A DNA stretch of 64,000 bases from Paenibacillus sp. sptzw28. Its GTDB lineage: Bacteria > Bacillota > Bacilli > Paenibacillales > Paenibacillaceae. Below are positions 44,101-51,930 of this stretch, piece by piece. The position numbers and the translations under genes were made by a program. Location of the stretch: the NCBI RefSeq assembly GCF_019550795.1, contig NZ_CP080545.1, positions 1,259,501 through 1,323,500 of the forward strand, read 5' to 3'. Position 1 is the first letter of the stretch. Each line of letters begins with the position of its first letter. A model generated the notes under the pieces. It had not been told where the DNA came from. It did no database searches and worked only from the letters and a program-made list of their open reading frames with translations.

Positions 44101-44814
44101 GGGCAAGTCGCGCTGCACTATAGTGAAGTTGACGGAGCGGATTCTTATGCCATCCGGTATGCAGCAGTTAACGGCGGATCCGCTCCTGTCGAGGTCGCCG
44201 CGACTCCGGGTTCCGCGATCGTGACGGGGCTTGAGAATGACAAGACCTATTCGTTCACCGTGGTCGCGCTTCGGGGCACAGGGCAAGCGGAATCGGCTCC
44301 GGTGGAAGCGACGCCGAGCGCGGCCGCCGGTCAGGTTGTTTACTACGTTGACGCCGGTGACGGGACGCCTGGCCAATTAGAAGACGGAGAAGTATTCGGA
44401 GCGCTACAGTCACAGGAAGAACAGGAATATGGAAGTGACCCTGTAACGGGGATGAAATGGGGTTACCAAGCCGATGACGGGCTCACCTGGGCATACACTT
44501 CCCCGGCGGATGCGTACGAATCGATTCGCCAATACGACGGAAACGAGAATGGCAAAGGGCTTGCCTATCGCTTCCAGCTCCCAAGCGGCACGTATAAGGT
44601 GACGATCGGTTTCTTTGATCCATGGAAGGCGGGCGACCGGGTGATGAATATCACGATCAATGGAGAGGTGAAATTGGCCAATTACGTGATCGGCTCGAAA
44701 CGGGAAGCGAAGGTATTCGATAATATTACGGTAACTAACGGAGAGCTCATCGTGAAAGCCGTCAAAGCCGGCGGTTCCAAGCCGATGGTAAGCTGGATCA
44801 AGATTGAGAAATGA
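41137..44814 (+). CDS. Secreted multidomain GH30 glycosidase with Fn3-like and CBM-like modules
   Basis: 1225 residues. Signal peptide 1-30 (FMFKKSAAVLLSVVCCLAPFG). The GH30 domain opens with FQTIDNFGASDAWSMDPIG; acid/base E214 lies in SPINEPTWDW and nucleophile E354 in YWMTEYCILG. These features resemble the endo-beta-1,6-galactanase-like subgroup of GH30, but the exact substrate is open. Then come three or so fibronectin-type-III-like repeats, a LamG/3-keto-disaccharide-hydrolase-like sandwich (about 800-980), another Fn3-like unit and a malectin-type C-terminus (YYVDAGDGTPGQLEDGEVFG). ATG 41137 is picked because a signal peptide follows and GGGGGAAAGC precedes. It acts outside the cell on polysaccharide. 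Confidence 0.87.
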   Translation: MRKFMFKKSAAVLLSVVCCLAPFGSFSSAVEADKSVAYDAVVTIDTSKKFQTIDNFGASDAWSMDPIGKNWTEENKSRVADLLFSRDKGIGLSAWRFNIGAGSTETDQTIITNPWRRSEAFKSTEDGAYDWGKQAGQQWFLKAAKERGVGTLIGFVNSPPVWMTKNGHAQPDSTVGSTNLKAGYEDEFASYLVDVVEHFKKEGLELADISPINEPTWDWNKAGQEGNRYNNDDMKRVILELYRQLQAKGLGTSISAPEGVEITALLDDDVYKTFANREQYTGGSNNLGLGKYREYIKDFLGDPELKAAIGNTIASHSYWSDYSSPGDDRLGQLRDLLSENLKRYDENAKYWMTEYCILGSYGPGRDLGIDPALYVARTIHFDLTRANAAAWQWWTAVSKEDYKDGLIYTDYNNPGDEQNILTSKLLWALGNYSKFIRPGAERIALTGLDEQARSGLFGSAYEHDGEKTVTAVFVNDSQEAKHVKLALNGVDKHESVFVMKPYTTSADRDLARGEDVPVQADGTFETIIPARSIVTLNGDIVKADKKPDAPEIVSVKPLNKGLKVEFNAPKGAYEYNVRYGVKNDIRELKLSHMSDDSFVLQGLKNGEQYFVTISASNSIGFGPPSLRSYGTPQLLAPAGVTAGGTDGGFTAAYNAEIGVPSYRVRYGEQPGNYDKQSISELPSGKIQVDGLVNGVTYYGVVEAVDGQEVSPPSAEFQVKPDIPAPGKLIAIPGDQKARIVFAPVEGAFGYSVSLVSGSPDSNPKEISSSALDLNGLTNGSPVVVRVATIGKGGKGTGYTDTEVTPAAEEVRFEDEYNEADIPRYQQDVSNWLIEDGLLKHVSGGNSQGELGIKDFQLIDGTITTVAKHATQEADWGITFRGSSYSKGYMFGFENGLLFIRKDGQNLVPPVPFTAKLGEYYKLEVRLNGKQIQGYIDGKQIFDVADTVYTSGRVGLHSWSDAQFAYLKIARNAANLTSKPEIYQVKEGDGQVALHYSEVDGADSYAIRYAAVNGGSAPVEVAATPGSAIVTGLENDKTYSFTVVALRGTGQAESAPVEATPSAAAGQVVYYVDAGDGTPGQLEDGEVFGALQSQEEQEYGSDPVTGMKWGYQADDGLTWAYTSPADAYESIRQYDGNENGKGLAYRFQLPSGTYKVTIGFFDPWKAGDRVMNITINGEVKLANYVIGSKREAKVFDNITVTNGELIVKAVKAGGSKPMVSWIKIEK

Positions 44815-44921
44815 TATAGTTGGCGATGCAACATTAGCAATCCGGAAGAAATCCTCAGAACCGCAATGGGTTATAGTGGAATCGAAGACATCAAATTGCG
44901 GTTAAGGAGCGTGACCACGAG

Positions 44922-45443
44922 ATGAAATCACAAGGATCGATGATGAAACTAACGGATCTGTGGATCGGGGAGCTTGCGCAGGAGGCTGCATCAACACGCC
45001 GCGTTCTTGAACGCGTTCCGGAGAACAAGCTCGCATGGGCTCCGCACCCCAAGTCAATGACGCTTGGACAGCTTGCTTTGCACGTAGCGGTAATACCCGG
45101 GGCGCTCGCTGAATTTCTGAATGATTTGATTCGGGAGGCCCCTTCCTCTCAGCGGGCGCCCGAGCCGGCATCTCTTGCAGAGATTCTCACGGCGTTCGAC
45201 AGCAGCGTGGAAGCCGCCAAGTTGAAACTTTCCTCTTGGGGAGAGGATGATCTGATGGCCGAATGGAAGATGATCAGTGGTACGGAAACGATTATAGCAC
45301 TGCCGAGGGTCGGTATGGCTCGTTCGGTTATGTTCAACCACTTGTATCACCATCGCGGCCAGCTCACCGTGTACCTTCGGCTGCTTGACGTTCCCGTTCC
45401 TTCCGTCTATGGGCCAAGTGCGGATGAGAATCCATTCGGCTGA
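44922..45443 (+). CDS. DinB-family (four-helix, metal-dependent) protein
   Basis: 173 residues. The metal His are in LGQLALHVAVIPGAL and MFNHLYHHRGQLTVYLRLL, and the end VPSVYGPSADENPF is typical of DinB/YfiT-like proteins. Many members are bacillithiol-dependent transferases; others are unknown. Start ATG 44922 follows AAGGAGCGTGACCACGAG. It lies 107 bases after GH30 with no clear terminator between, so cotranscription is possible though not obvious. Confidence 0.87.
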   Translation: MKSQGSMMKLTDLWIGELAQEAASTRRVLERVPENKLAWAPHPKSMTLGQLALHVAVIPGALAEFLNDLIREAPSSQRAPEPASLAEILTAFDSSVEAAKLKLSSWGEDDLMAEWKMISGTETIIALPRVGMARSVMFNHLYHHRGQLTVYLRLLDVPVPSVYGPSADENPFG

Positions 45444-45474
45444 TCGGCCCGCGTGCTGTTCCGGTTTACAGGGA

Positions 45475-45528
45475 TAAAAAAGGACCTTCAGTTATCCACT
45501 TTTACAGCGGATAATGAAGGTTCTTTTC
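45475..45528. terminator. Bidirectional terminator
   Basis: AAGGACCTTCAGTTATCC pairs with GGATAATGAAGGTTCTTTT, with A and T runs on the flanks. It sits between the convergent DinB-like and metallophosphoesterase genes. Confidence 0.9.
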
Positions 45529-45551
45529 GCTCATTTCAGGCAGACTCCGGG

Positions 45552-46274
45552 CTATTTCACGCTTGCCTTCCGGATTAACCTGGCCATCATTTCCGAATTC
45601 GGATAATGTTCATTTGCGTACCGCCGGATAACCTCTTCCGCATCAAAGGGAACTCTTTCAATCGAAGTGCCGATTCTTCCGCCATTCACCTCAATGATTG
45701 CATATGAAGCTTTGCGCAGGCCGTCAAACGGCAGACCGACGCTTCCGGTATTGATAAGGACTTTGCCCTCAATATATCGAATATAGGGCCTATGGATATG
45801 CGCATAAATAAACACGTCGGCTTCCGCCGCCGACATGAGCTTCCCCTTCAGGAATTCGTCGCCGGCATCCGGCGGGACAATCTCAAACAAGCTTTCGGGC
45901 GTCGCGTGAAATGCGCTGATTGTCACGCCTTCAACGTTAAGATCAAGTGTGGTGGGCAGTCTGTCTAAATAATCGATGTCATGCCGGTCTAGCCGCGATA
46001 TCGTCCAGCTGCGTTCGAGATTCATCATATCGATAACAGTCTCCGGTACTTCTCCCGGGCTGACCCCGCGTACAACCCATTCATCCGCATTACCCTTTAT
46101 CGCCTCGGTCTGCAACGAACGAATCCTATCTATGCATTGTTTGGGGTCCGGTCCGCGGTAACAAATGTCACCCAGAACGTAAATACGGTCGACCATTTTC
46201 TCCTTGATATCCTCCAGAACTGCCTCAAGGGCGACCGCATTGCCATGAATATCCGAAATAAAAGCCAATTTCAT
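45552..46274 (-). CDS. Metallophosphoesterase family protein
   Basis: 240 residues. The motifs MKLAFISDIHGN, YVLGDICYRGP, KGNADEW, and YAHIHRPYIRYI...NTGSVG give the binuclear-metal phosphoesterase core, in the YfcE/DUF2437-like branch. Such enzymes cut phosphodiester or phosphomonoester bonds; the substrate is unknown. The ATG at 46274 is chosen because GGGAGGG stands eight bases upstream; the longer frame to 46334 adds 20 residues without a site. It stands alone, divergent from thrS. Confidence 0.87.
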   Translation of the reverse strand: MKLAFISDIHGNAVALEAVLEDIKEKMVDRIYVLGDICYRGPDPKQCIDRIRSLQTEAIKGNADEWVVRGVSPGEVPETVIDMMNLERSWTISRLDRHDIDYLDRLPTTLDLNVEGVTISAFHATPESLFEIVPPDAGDEFLKGKLMSAAEADVFIYAHIHRPYIRYIEGKVLINTGSVGLPFDGLRKASYAIIEVNGGRIGTSIERVPFDAEEVIRRYANEHYPNSEMMARLIRKASVK

Positions 46275-46429
46275 TCTAATTCCCTCCCGCTTTCTGTTCC
46301 TGTTGAGTATCGGTATTCGCCGTAAATTTCGCAATTACCTTCTTTTCACCGTTAGACATTATCGGGGGCTGGTTGGCTCTGCTGCTGGAAGTACTTGATA
46401 GAAGCCGGCGTATTCATTTTTATTTTCCT

Positions 46430-46455
46430 TGACCGGCGCAGGCAGGTTCATTATA
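46430..46455 (+). promoter_or_regulatory. Candidate promoter of the thrS leader
   Basis: TTGACC (46430-46435) and a perfect TATAAT (46450-46455) flank a 14-base spacer, which is short. The match to both hexamers and its position just before the T-box leader support it. Confidence 0.4.
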
Positions 46456-46773
46456 ATGTGAAAAAATAGAATACGAGGCGATAATCAAAGACATGATTCG
46501 CATGAACCGGGCTGTCCAGAGAAGGGGTTTCAGCTGCGAGCTCCCCAGCGACCGGATGCGGAATTACCCCTTTGTAGCCGTGACGTTGAACCCGTATGCT
46601 TGATGTTTCAAGGCGGCGGTTATAAACGAAACCGGGTCATTCCCGTTACCGGATGCGTCAATGAGGACCTTGCGCGCGCAGCTTCTGTTTATGCTGGATC
46701 GCCGCAGGTCGAATGAGGGTGGAACCACGAGCTTGAACGCACTCGTCCCTTTCGGGAGAGATGCGTTTTTTTG
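46456..46773 (+). ncRNA. T-box riboswitch leader of thrS
   Basis: AGGGTGGAACCACGAG at 46716-46731 is the near-invariant T-box that pairs with the uncharged tRNA acceptor end. It is followed by a terminator hairpin (GCACTCGTCCC / GGGAGAGATGC, then seven T, 46735-46773). The stem I features CAGAGAAGGGG and the T-loop-like CTGCGAGCTCCCC lie near 46514-46545. The specifier should be a Thr codon; ACC in GGAATTACCCC (46560-46576 region) is a candidate. The leader lets thrS be read when tRNA-Thr is uncharged. Confidence 0.9.
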
Positions 46774-46816
46774 CGTTCAAATATTCGGATAAACCAGTGA
46801 AAAGGAGGAGACAGCA

Positions 46817-48739
46817 ATGGCTGAAATGCAAGTGCAAGTAAGACTGCCGGATGAGCGGAATCGTGAGGTGCTGCAAGGAACCACTGTCTTGCAGTTGGCG
46901 GAATCCATCAGCGGCAGCTTGAAGAAAAGCGCGATAGCCGGCAAAATAAACGGCCGCCCAGTCGATCTGTCGCGGCCGATTGAAACGGACTGCGAGCTTG
47001 AGATCATTACGACGGAAAGTATGGACGGACTGGAGATCTACCGGCACAGCACGGCGCATCTCATGGCGCAGGCGATCAAGCGGCTCTATGGCCAAGACCG
47101 CGTCAAGCTCGGTATAGGACCGGTCATTGAAGACGGTTTTTACTATGACATCGACCTTGCGAACCCGCTCTCTCCCGATGATCTGAAAGCAATCGAGCAG
47201 GAGATGGAACGAATCGTACAGGAGGATCTGACTATCTCCCGGCGGGAAGTGACAAGAGAGGAAGCGCTGCATATATTCGGCAGCCTCGAAGATCCGTTCA
47301 AGCTGGAGCTCATCCGGGAGCTGCCTGATGACGCGGTCATATCGATTTACGAGCAGGGTGAGTTCATGGATTTGTGCCGCGGCCCGCATTTGCCGTCAAC
47401 AGGGCGAATTCGCGCATTCAAGCTGCAGAGCGTTGCCGGCGCATACTGGCGCGGAGATGCGAGGAATAAAGTGCTGCAGCGGATTTACGGGACGGCGTTT
47501 CCGAAGAAGGCACAGCTTGCTGAGCATTTGCATTTGCTGGAAGAAGCGAAGAAGCGAGACCACCGCAAGCTGGGCAAAGAGCTTGGACTGTTTATGTTTT
47601 CAGAGGAGGCTCCGGGCATGCCGTTCTATTTGCCGAGCGGCATGACGATCCGCAATGAGCTCGAAAACTTCTCGCGCGAGCTGCAGCGCAAGGAAGGCTA
47701 TGACGAGGTGCGTACGCCGCTTATGATGAACCAGCGGCTGTGGGAGGAGTCCGGACACTGGGATCATTACCACGATAATATGTACTTTACCGAAGTGGAC
47801 GAAACGAAATTCGCGCTCAAGCCGATGAACTGCCCCGGGCATATGCTGATTTTCAAGAACAGTCTGCACTCTTACCGCGAGCTGCCAATCCGGCTGTCCG
47901 AATTCGGTCAAGTGCACCGTCATGAATTCTCGGGGGCATTAAACGGCATGATGCGTGTCCGGACGTTCTGCCAGGATGATGCGCATATATTCGCCCGGCC
48001 CGATCAAATCGAGGAGGAAATCGGCCGCGTTATTACGCTGGTCGACCGGTTTTACAAAATTTTTGGCTTTGAGTATCGGATCGAGCTCTCTACGCGTCCG
48101 GAAGAATCGATGGGCTCCCCGGAGCTGTGGGACCAAGCGGAGTCTGCGCTGCAGCGCGTAATGGATAAGCGGGGAATTGTGTACCGGATCAACGACGGGG
48201 ACGGTGCCTTCTACGGACCGAAGATCGATTTTCATATCCTCGATGCGCTCAAACGGAGCTGGCAGTGCGCAACGATTCAACTGGATTTTCAAATGCCGGA
48301 GAAGTTCGAACTGACGTATATTGGCGAGGACGGCCAGAAGCATCGTCCGGTCGTCATCCATCGGGCGGTATACGGCTCAATCGACCGTTTTATCGGCATC
48401 CTTACCGAGCATTACGGCGGCGCATTTCCGCTCTGGCTTGCGCCGTTTCAGGTGAAGGTGCTGCCGGTATCGGAGCACTTCGCCGCTTATGCGCTGGAAG
48501 TGCAGCGGACGCTGGAGGAAGCCGGTATCCGCGCCGAAGTCGACAGCCGCAGCGAGAAGCTGGGCTACAAAATCCGCGAAGCACAGCTGGAGAAGGTGCC
48601 GTATATGCTCATACTCGGCGAACAGGAGAAGCTGGCCGGTACCGTGGCGGTGCGCAAGCGCGGAGAAGGTGATCTCGGGGCTTTGGCAATCAGCGAGTTT
48701 ACTGAGATGCTGCTTGGAGAAATCCGAAGTAAGCAATAA
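46817..48739 (+). CDS. thrS: Threonyl-tRNA synthetase
   Basis: 640 residues, standard length. Domains: TGS (1-60, VQVRLPDERNREVLQGTTVLQLAESI), editing/second additional domain (HSTAHLMAQAIKRLYG; CRGPHLPSTGRI), class II catalytic core (MNCPGHMLIF with the zinc Cys; RLSEFGQVHRHEFSGALNGMMRVRTFCQDDAHIF; PKIDFHILDALKRSWQCATIQLDFQMPE) and anticodon-binding domain (540-640). It charges tRNA-Thr with threonine in the cytoplasm. AAAGGAGGAGACAGCA precedes the ATG. It is regulated by the upstream T-box. A second thrS copy elsewhere in the genome is possible in Bacillales but cannot be seen here. Confidence 0.97.
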   Translation: MAEMQVQVRLPDERNREVLQGTTVLQLAESISGSLKKSAIAGKINGRPVDLSRPIETDCELEIITTESMDGLEIYRHSTAHLMAQAIKRLYGQDRVKLGIGPVIEDGFYYDIDLANPLSPDDLKAIEQEMERIVQEDLTISRREVTREEALHIFGSLEDPFKLELIRELPDDAVISIYEQGEFMDLCRGPHLPSTGRIRAFKLQSVAGAYWRGDARNKVLQRIYGTAFPKKAQLAEHLHLLEEAKKRDHRKLGKELGLFMFSEEAPGMPFYLPSGMTIRNELENFSRELQRKEGYDEVRTPLMMNQRLWEESGHWDHYHDNMYFTEVDETKFALKPMNCPGHMLIFKNSLHSYRELPIRLSEFGQVHRHEFSGALNGMMRVRTFCQDDAHIFARPDQIEEEIGRVITLVDRFYKIFGFEYRIELSTRPEESMGSPELWDQAESALQRVMDKRGIVYRINDGDGAFYGPKIDFHILDALKRSWQCATIQLDFQMPEKFELTYIGEDGQKHRPVVIHRAVYGSIDRFIGILTEHYGGAFPLWLAPFQVKVLPVSEHFAAYALEVQRTLEEAGIRAEVDSRSEKLGYKIREAQLEKVPYMLILGEQEKLAGTVAVRKRGEGDLGALAISEFTEMLLGEIRSKQ

Positions 48740-49059
48740 AGCTGCAAGGCGACGGCATGACGCTACGCAGACCGTCAGAACAAATAGAATTGGTGCTTTC
48801 CCAAAAGGGTTGAAATTAGAGGCTTATTCTCTTCTTCATCGCACAGCTTTATTTTATTCAAGGGATCGCCATGACAAGCGTTAAAGGTTGATCTCAAAAA
48901 ATTTCTTATTATTCTCGGCCAAATCGCGGTGAAAGGCAATGAACGTTCGAGGGGGAGAGAAAGTGGTGTGACAATGGCTCTATAATTCCCGGAGCACGGG
49001 TTCGGGGGTTCACACAAAGACGCGGCCACCGGAATGGCCGCGTTTCTGTTATATAATAG
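48740..49059. other. Intergenic region after thrS
   Basis: No gene is convincing in these 320 bases. The only clear structure is a hairpin at 49016-49047 (listed separately). No clear thrS terminator directly follows the stop codon. Confidence 0.5.
49016..49047. terminator. GC-rich hairpin between thrS and a minus-strand small gene
   Basis: AAAGACGCGGCC pairs with GGCCGCGTTT around ACCGGAAT. Short T-rich flanks on both strands fit a bidirectional terminator. Confidence 0.65.
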
Positions 49060-49203
49060 TTAGTCTCCAACAATTACATCGTCGTCAACACTCCGGCCTT
49101 CCAGATAAATTTGAACTTCCTCAAGTGTAGCCCCTTTCGTGGCCATATTGATGACCGTCTGCTCGTCCTCGGTCAGCGCCATTTTTCGGTTAATTTCCGC
49201 CAT
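49060..49203 (-). CDS. Small hypothetical protein (47 residues)
   Basis: Minus-strand ATG at 49203 lies nine bases after a strong AAGGAGG. The product begins MAEINRKMALTEDEQTVINM and ends in VDDDVIVGD; it is acidic and soluble, with a probable helical middle (EEVQIYLEG). The strong ribosome binding site, the complete frame and the hairpin right after the stop make it a real gene. I do not recognise a family. The next minus-strand gene upstream (49393-49608) is also small. Confidence 0.72.
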   Translation of the reverse strand: MAEINRKMALTEDEQTVINMATKGATLEEVQIYLEGRSVDDDVIVGD

Positions 49204-49392
49204 TCAGCACATCCTCCTTAGGATAAGATGATAATATACCTATCGTTACCCGCAGGAAGAAGCCTTTAAGCGGAACTTGGATGAGAAATTTCTCATTTTT
49301 GCTCGAAATTAATCAACATATCTTATCCGCGAAATTTGTCGTCATCTGGCATGTCCATAATGCTGATCAAACGCATGCTGGAGTCGCTCCAG

Positions 49393-49608
49393 CTATCGTT
49401 TACGCAGCTCGAAAAATTCGCAGCTTTCTCTTGAATGATAAGCGATATCGCTCACGCTGGACTGAATAACAACAGTATGATCGTCGAAGCGGACGATGAA
49501 TCCGGCCGTATCGACAATATGATCGTCCCGGAAAACGCGTATACGAAATTGACGCTCCAACGCTTCGTTGAAATCCTGGTCTGTAAGCAATCGGCGGATC
49601 TGGGACAC
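49393..49608 (-). CDS. Small hypothetical protein (71 residues)
   Basis: GTG 49608 follows AAAGGAGCGAACACC. The product SQIRRLLTDQDFNEALERQ...IRVFRDDHIVDTAGFIVRFDDHTVVIQSSVSDIAYHSRESCEFFELRKR has a beta-rich middle and looks like a conserved small protein. It starts on the minus strand, 190 bases upstream of the 47-residue gene. I cannot assign a function. ATGAGAAATTTCTCAT (49281-49296) is a perfect palindrome between the two genes. Confidence 0.68.
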   Translation of the reverse strand: MSQIRRLLTDQDFNEALERQFRIRVFRDDHIVDTAGFIVRFDDHTVVIQSSVSDIAYHSRESCEFFELRKR

Positions 49609-49794
49609 GGGTGTTCGCTCCTTTGTAAGGTGGGTAGTCTCATTGTAGCAATTTAGTGATACGATTGAAACATATTGGAGATAATCGCAGCTTTATACGG
49701 CGGCCTTACTGTTGAAGCGGCTTTATTATGTTAAAATAAAACGATTTCATCCAATTAAAACCTAAAACATTTACGATGGAGGACGGAGATTACA

Positions 49795-51852
49795 ATGAGC
49801 AAGCGGTTTCCGCCAATCAGCCCGAAAGTGCCGCATATGCTGCACGGGGCGGACTATAACCCCGAACAATGGCTTAGCTATCCCGATATTCTGAAGGAGG
49901 ACCTGCGCCTGATAAAGCTGGCCGGCTGTAATGTAATGTCGGTCGGCATCTTTTCCTGGGTTGCGCTGGAGCCCGAGGAGGGTGTGTTTACCTTTGAATG
50001 GATGGACAAGCTTCTGGATTCTTTCGCGGAGAACGGCATATACGCATTTCTGGCCACACCGAGCGGAGCAAGGCCCGCATGGATGTCGGCACAGTACCCC
50101 GAGGTACTGCGAGTCGGGGCCAATCGTATTCGGAACCTGCACGGATTCCGGCACAACCACTGCTACTCGTCGCCGGTTTACCGCGAGAAAACCGCCATCA
50201 TGAACAGTAAATTGGCTGAGCGCTACGCGCATCACCCTGCCGTCATCGGCTGGCATATTTCGAATGAATTCGGCGGCGATTGCCATTGCGGCAATTGTCA
50301 GGAAGCATTCCGGGAGTGGCTCAGAGAGAAGTACGGCACGCTGGATAAGCTGAATCATGCATGGTGGGCGACCTTCTGGAGCCACACTTATACATCCTGG
50401 GAGCAAATAGAATCCCCTGCTCCGCACGGCGAAACGCAGGTGCATGGCATGAATCTCGATTGGAAGAGGTTCGTGACTGACAAAACGGTAGATTTCTGCA
50501 AGCATGAAATCGCGCCGCTGCGGGCGATAAACCCGGATCTGCCGGTAACGGCAAATATGATGGACCTGTTCGAAGGACTCGACTACCGGAAATTCGCGGA
50601 TGTTCTCGATGTCATTTCCTGGGACGCCTATCCGACATGGCATGACGCGGAGGATGACAGTAAACTGGCGGCATGGTTTTCGTTCAACCATGATATGTTC
50701 CGTTCCCTCAAGGGCCGTCCGTTCATGCTGATGGAAAGCACGCCGAGCCTCACTAACTGGCAGGCGGTCAGCAAGCTGAAACGCCCGGGTATGCACAGGC
50801 TTTCTTCGCTGCAGGCCGTCGCTCACGGCTCGGACACCGTCCAATATTTTCAATGGCGCAAGAGCCGCGGATCCAGCGAGAAATTCCATGGAGCCGTCGT
50901 TGACCATAGCGGTCATGAGCATACGAGGGTATTCCGTGACGTCGCCGAACTCGGTGAGACGCTCGGTCAGCTGACGGATGTAGTGGGTACGGGTGTTGCT
51001 TCAGAGGTGGCGATTCTGTTCGATTGGGATAACCGCTGGGCGGTTAAGGATGCCCAGGGACCAAGAAACATGGGCATCAAATATGAAGAAACGGTCATGC
51101 AGCATTATAGGGCCTTCTGGCAATTGGGCGTACCGGTTGATGTGATCGGGTCGAGCGGTGATTTCTCCGCTTATAAGCTGATCGTAGCTCCGATGCTTTA
51201 TATGGTCAGTGAAGATACAGGTGAACGGATTGAGCATTACGTGCAGGATGGCGGCTCGTTCGTCGCGACTTATTGGTCCGGCATTGTAGACGAGAACGAT
51301 CTGTGCCATTTGGGCGGATTTCCCGGACCGCTGCGTAAAACGCTCGGCATCTGGGCGGAGGAAACCGAAGGACTGTACGACCACGATGTGAACGGTCTGA
51401 AGATGCAGGCGGATAATGCGCTTGGGCTGAAGGGAGAGTACGAAATCGGCGAGCTCTGCGAATTGATTCACTCTGAAGGCGCTGAGACGATCGGCGTCTA
51501 CCGTGATGACTTCTATGCGGGGCGGCCTGCATTGACGATGAACAGACTGGGCAGGGGCAATGCGTACCATCTTGCCGGCCGGGTAATGGAAGACAGCTTC
51601 TACGACGCGTTCTATGCGGGTATTGTCAAGGAAGCAGGCATTCGCAAAGCGGTTGAGACCATGCTTCCGCCGGGAGTAACCGCCCAGGTTCGTACAGACG
51701 GTGAGAACGATTATGTATTCGTGATGAATTTCAGCGGCAAAGAGCAGTCGATTACGCTTGATGGCCGCGATTATACGGATATGGAGTCGGGACAAACCTT
51801 GGAGACGGTACTTTCGCTCCCGGTGAGCGGCGTACGTATTCTGAAGCGGTAG
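49795..51852 (+). CDS. GH42 beta-galactosidase
   Basis: 685 residues, no signal peptide. The start KVPHMLHGADYNPEQW and LIKLAGCNVMSVGIFSWVALEPEEG are hallmarks of GH42. Acid/base E158 lies in WHISNEFGGDCHC and nucleophile E314 in MLMESTPS. The Cys cluster DCHCGNCQEAFREWL is part of the usual zinc site. The barrel (1-390) is followed by the trimerisation domain (400-600) and a C-terminal beta domain. It removes terminal beta-galactose from oligosaccharides in the cytoplasm. ATG 49795 follows TGGAGGACGGAG. It stands alone, ended by a terminator. Confidence 0.95.
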   Translation: MSKRFPPISPKVPHMLHGADYNPEQWLSYPDILKEDLRLIKLAGCNVMSVGIFSWVALEPEEGVFTFEWMDKLLDSFAENGIYAFLATPSGARPAWMSAQYPEVLRVGANRIRNLHGFRHNHCYSSPVYREKTAIMNSKLAERYAHHPAVIGWHISNEFGGDCHCGNCQEAFREWLREKYGTLDKLNHAWWATFWSHTYTSWEQIESPAPHGETQVHGMNLDWKRFVTDKTVDFCKHEIAPLRAINPDLPVTANMMDLFEGLDYRKFADVLDVISWDAYPTWHDAEDDSKLAAWFSFNHDMFRSLKGRPFMLMESTPSLTNWQAVSKLKRPGMHRLSSLQAVAHGSDTVQYFQWRKSRGSSEKFHGAVVDHSGHEHTRVFRDVAELGETLGQLTDVVGTGVASEVAILFDWDNRWAVKDAQGPRNMGIKYEETVMQHYRAFWQLGVPVDVIGSSGDFSAYKLIVAPMLYMVSEDTGERIEHYVQDGGSFVATYWSGIVDENDLCHLGGFPGPLRKTLGIWAEETEGLYDHDVNGLKMQADNALGLKGEYEIGELCELIHSEGAETIGVYRDDFYAGRPALTMNRLGRGNAYHLAGRVMEDSFYDAFYAGIVKEAGIRKAVETMLPPGVTAQVRTDGENDYVFVMNFSGKEQSITLDGRDYTDMESGQTLETVLSLPVSGVRILKR

Positions 51853-51883
51853 AAACACGGAATAATCCATAATAAGAGGAGAG

Positions 51884-51907
51884 AAGGCTGCCGTGAACGG
51901 CAGCCTT
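51884..51907. terminator. Hairpin terminator after the GH42 gene
   Basis: AAGGCTGCCGT pairs perfectly with ACGGCAGCCTTT, with a two-base centre. It lies between convergent genes; the T tail is short. Confidence 0.75.
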
Positions 51908-51930
51908 TGAACTTTGTCCACGTGCGGATT

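Noticed and set aside
49771..50922. 383-residue minus-strand open frame
   Set aside because: Antisense of the GH42 gene; shadow composition.
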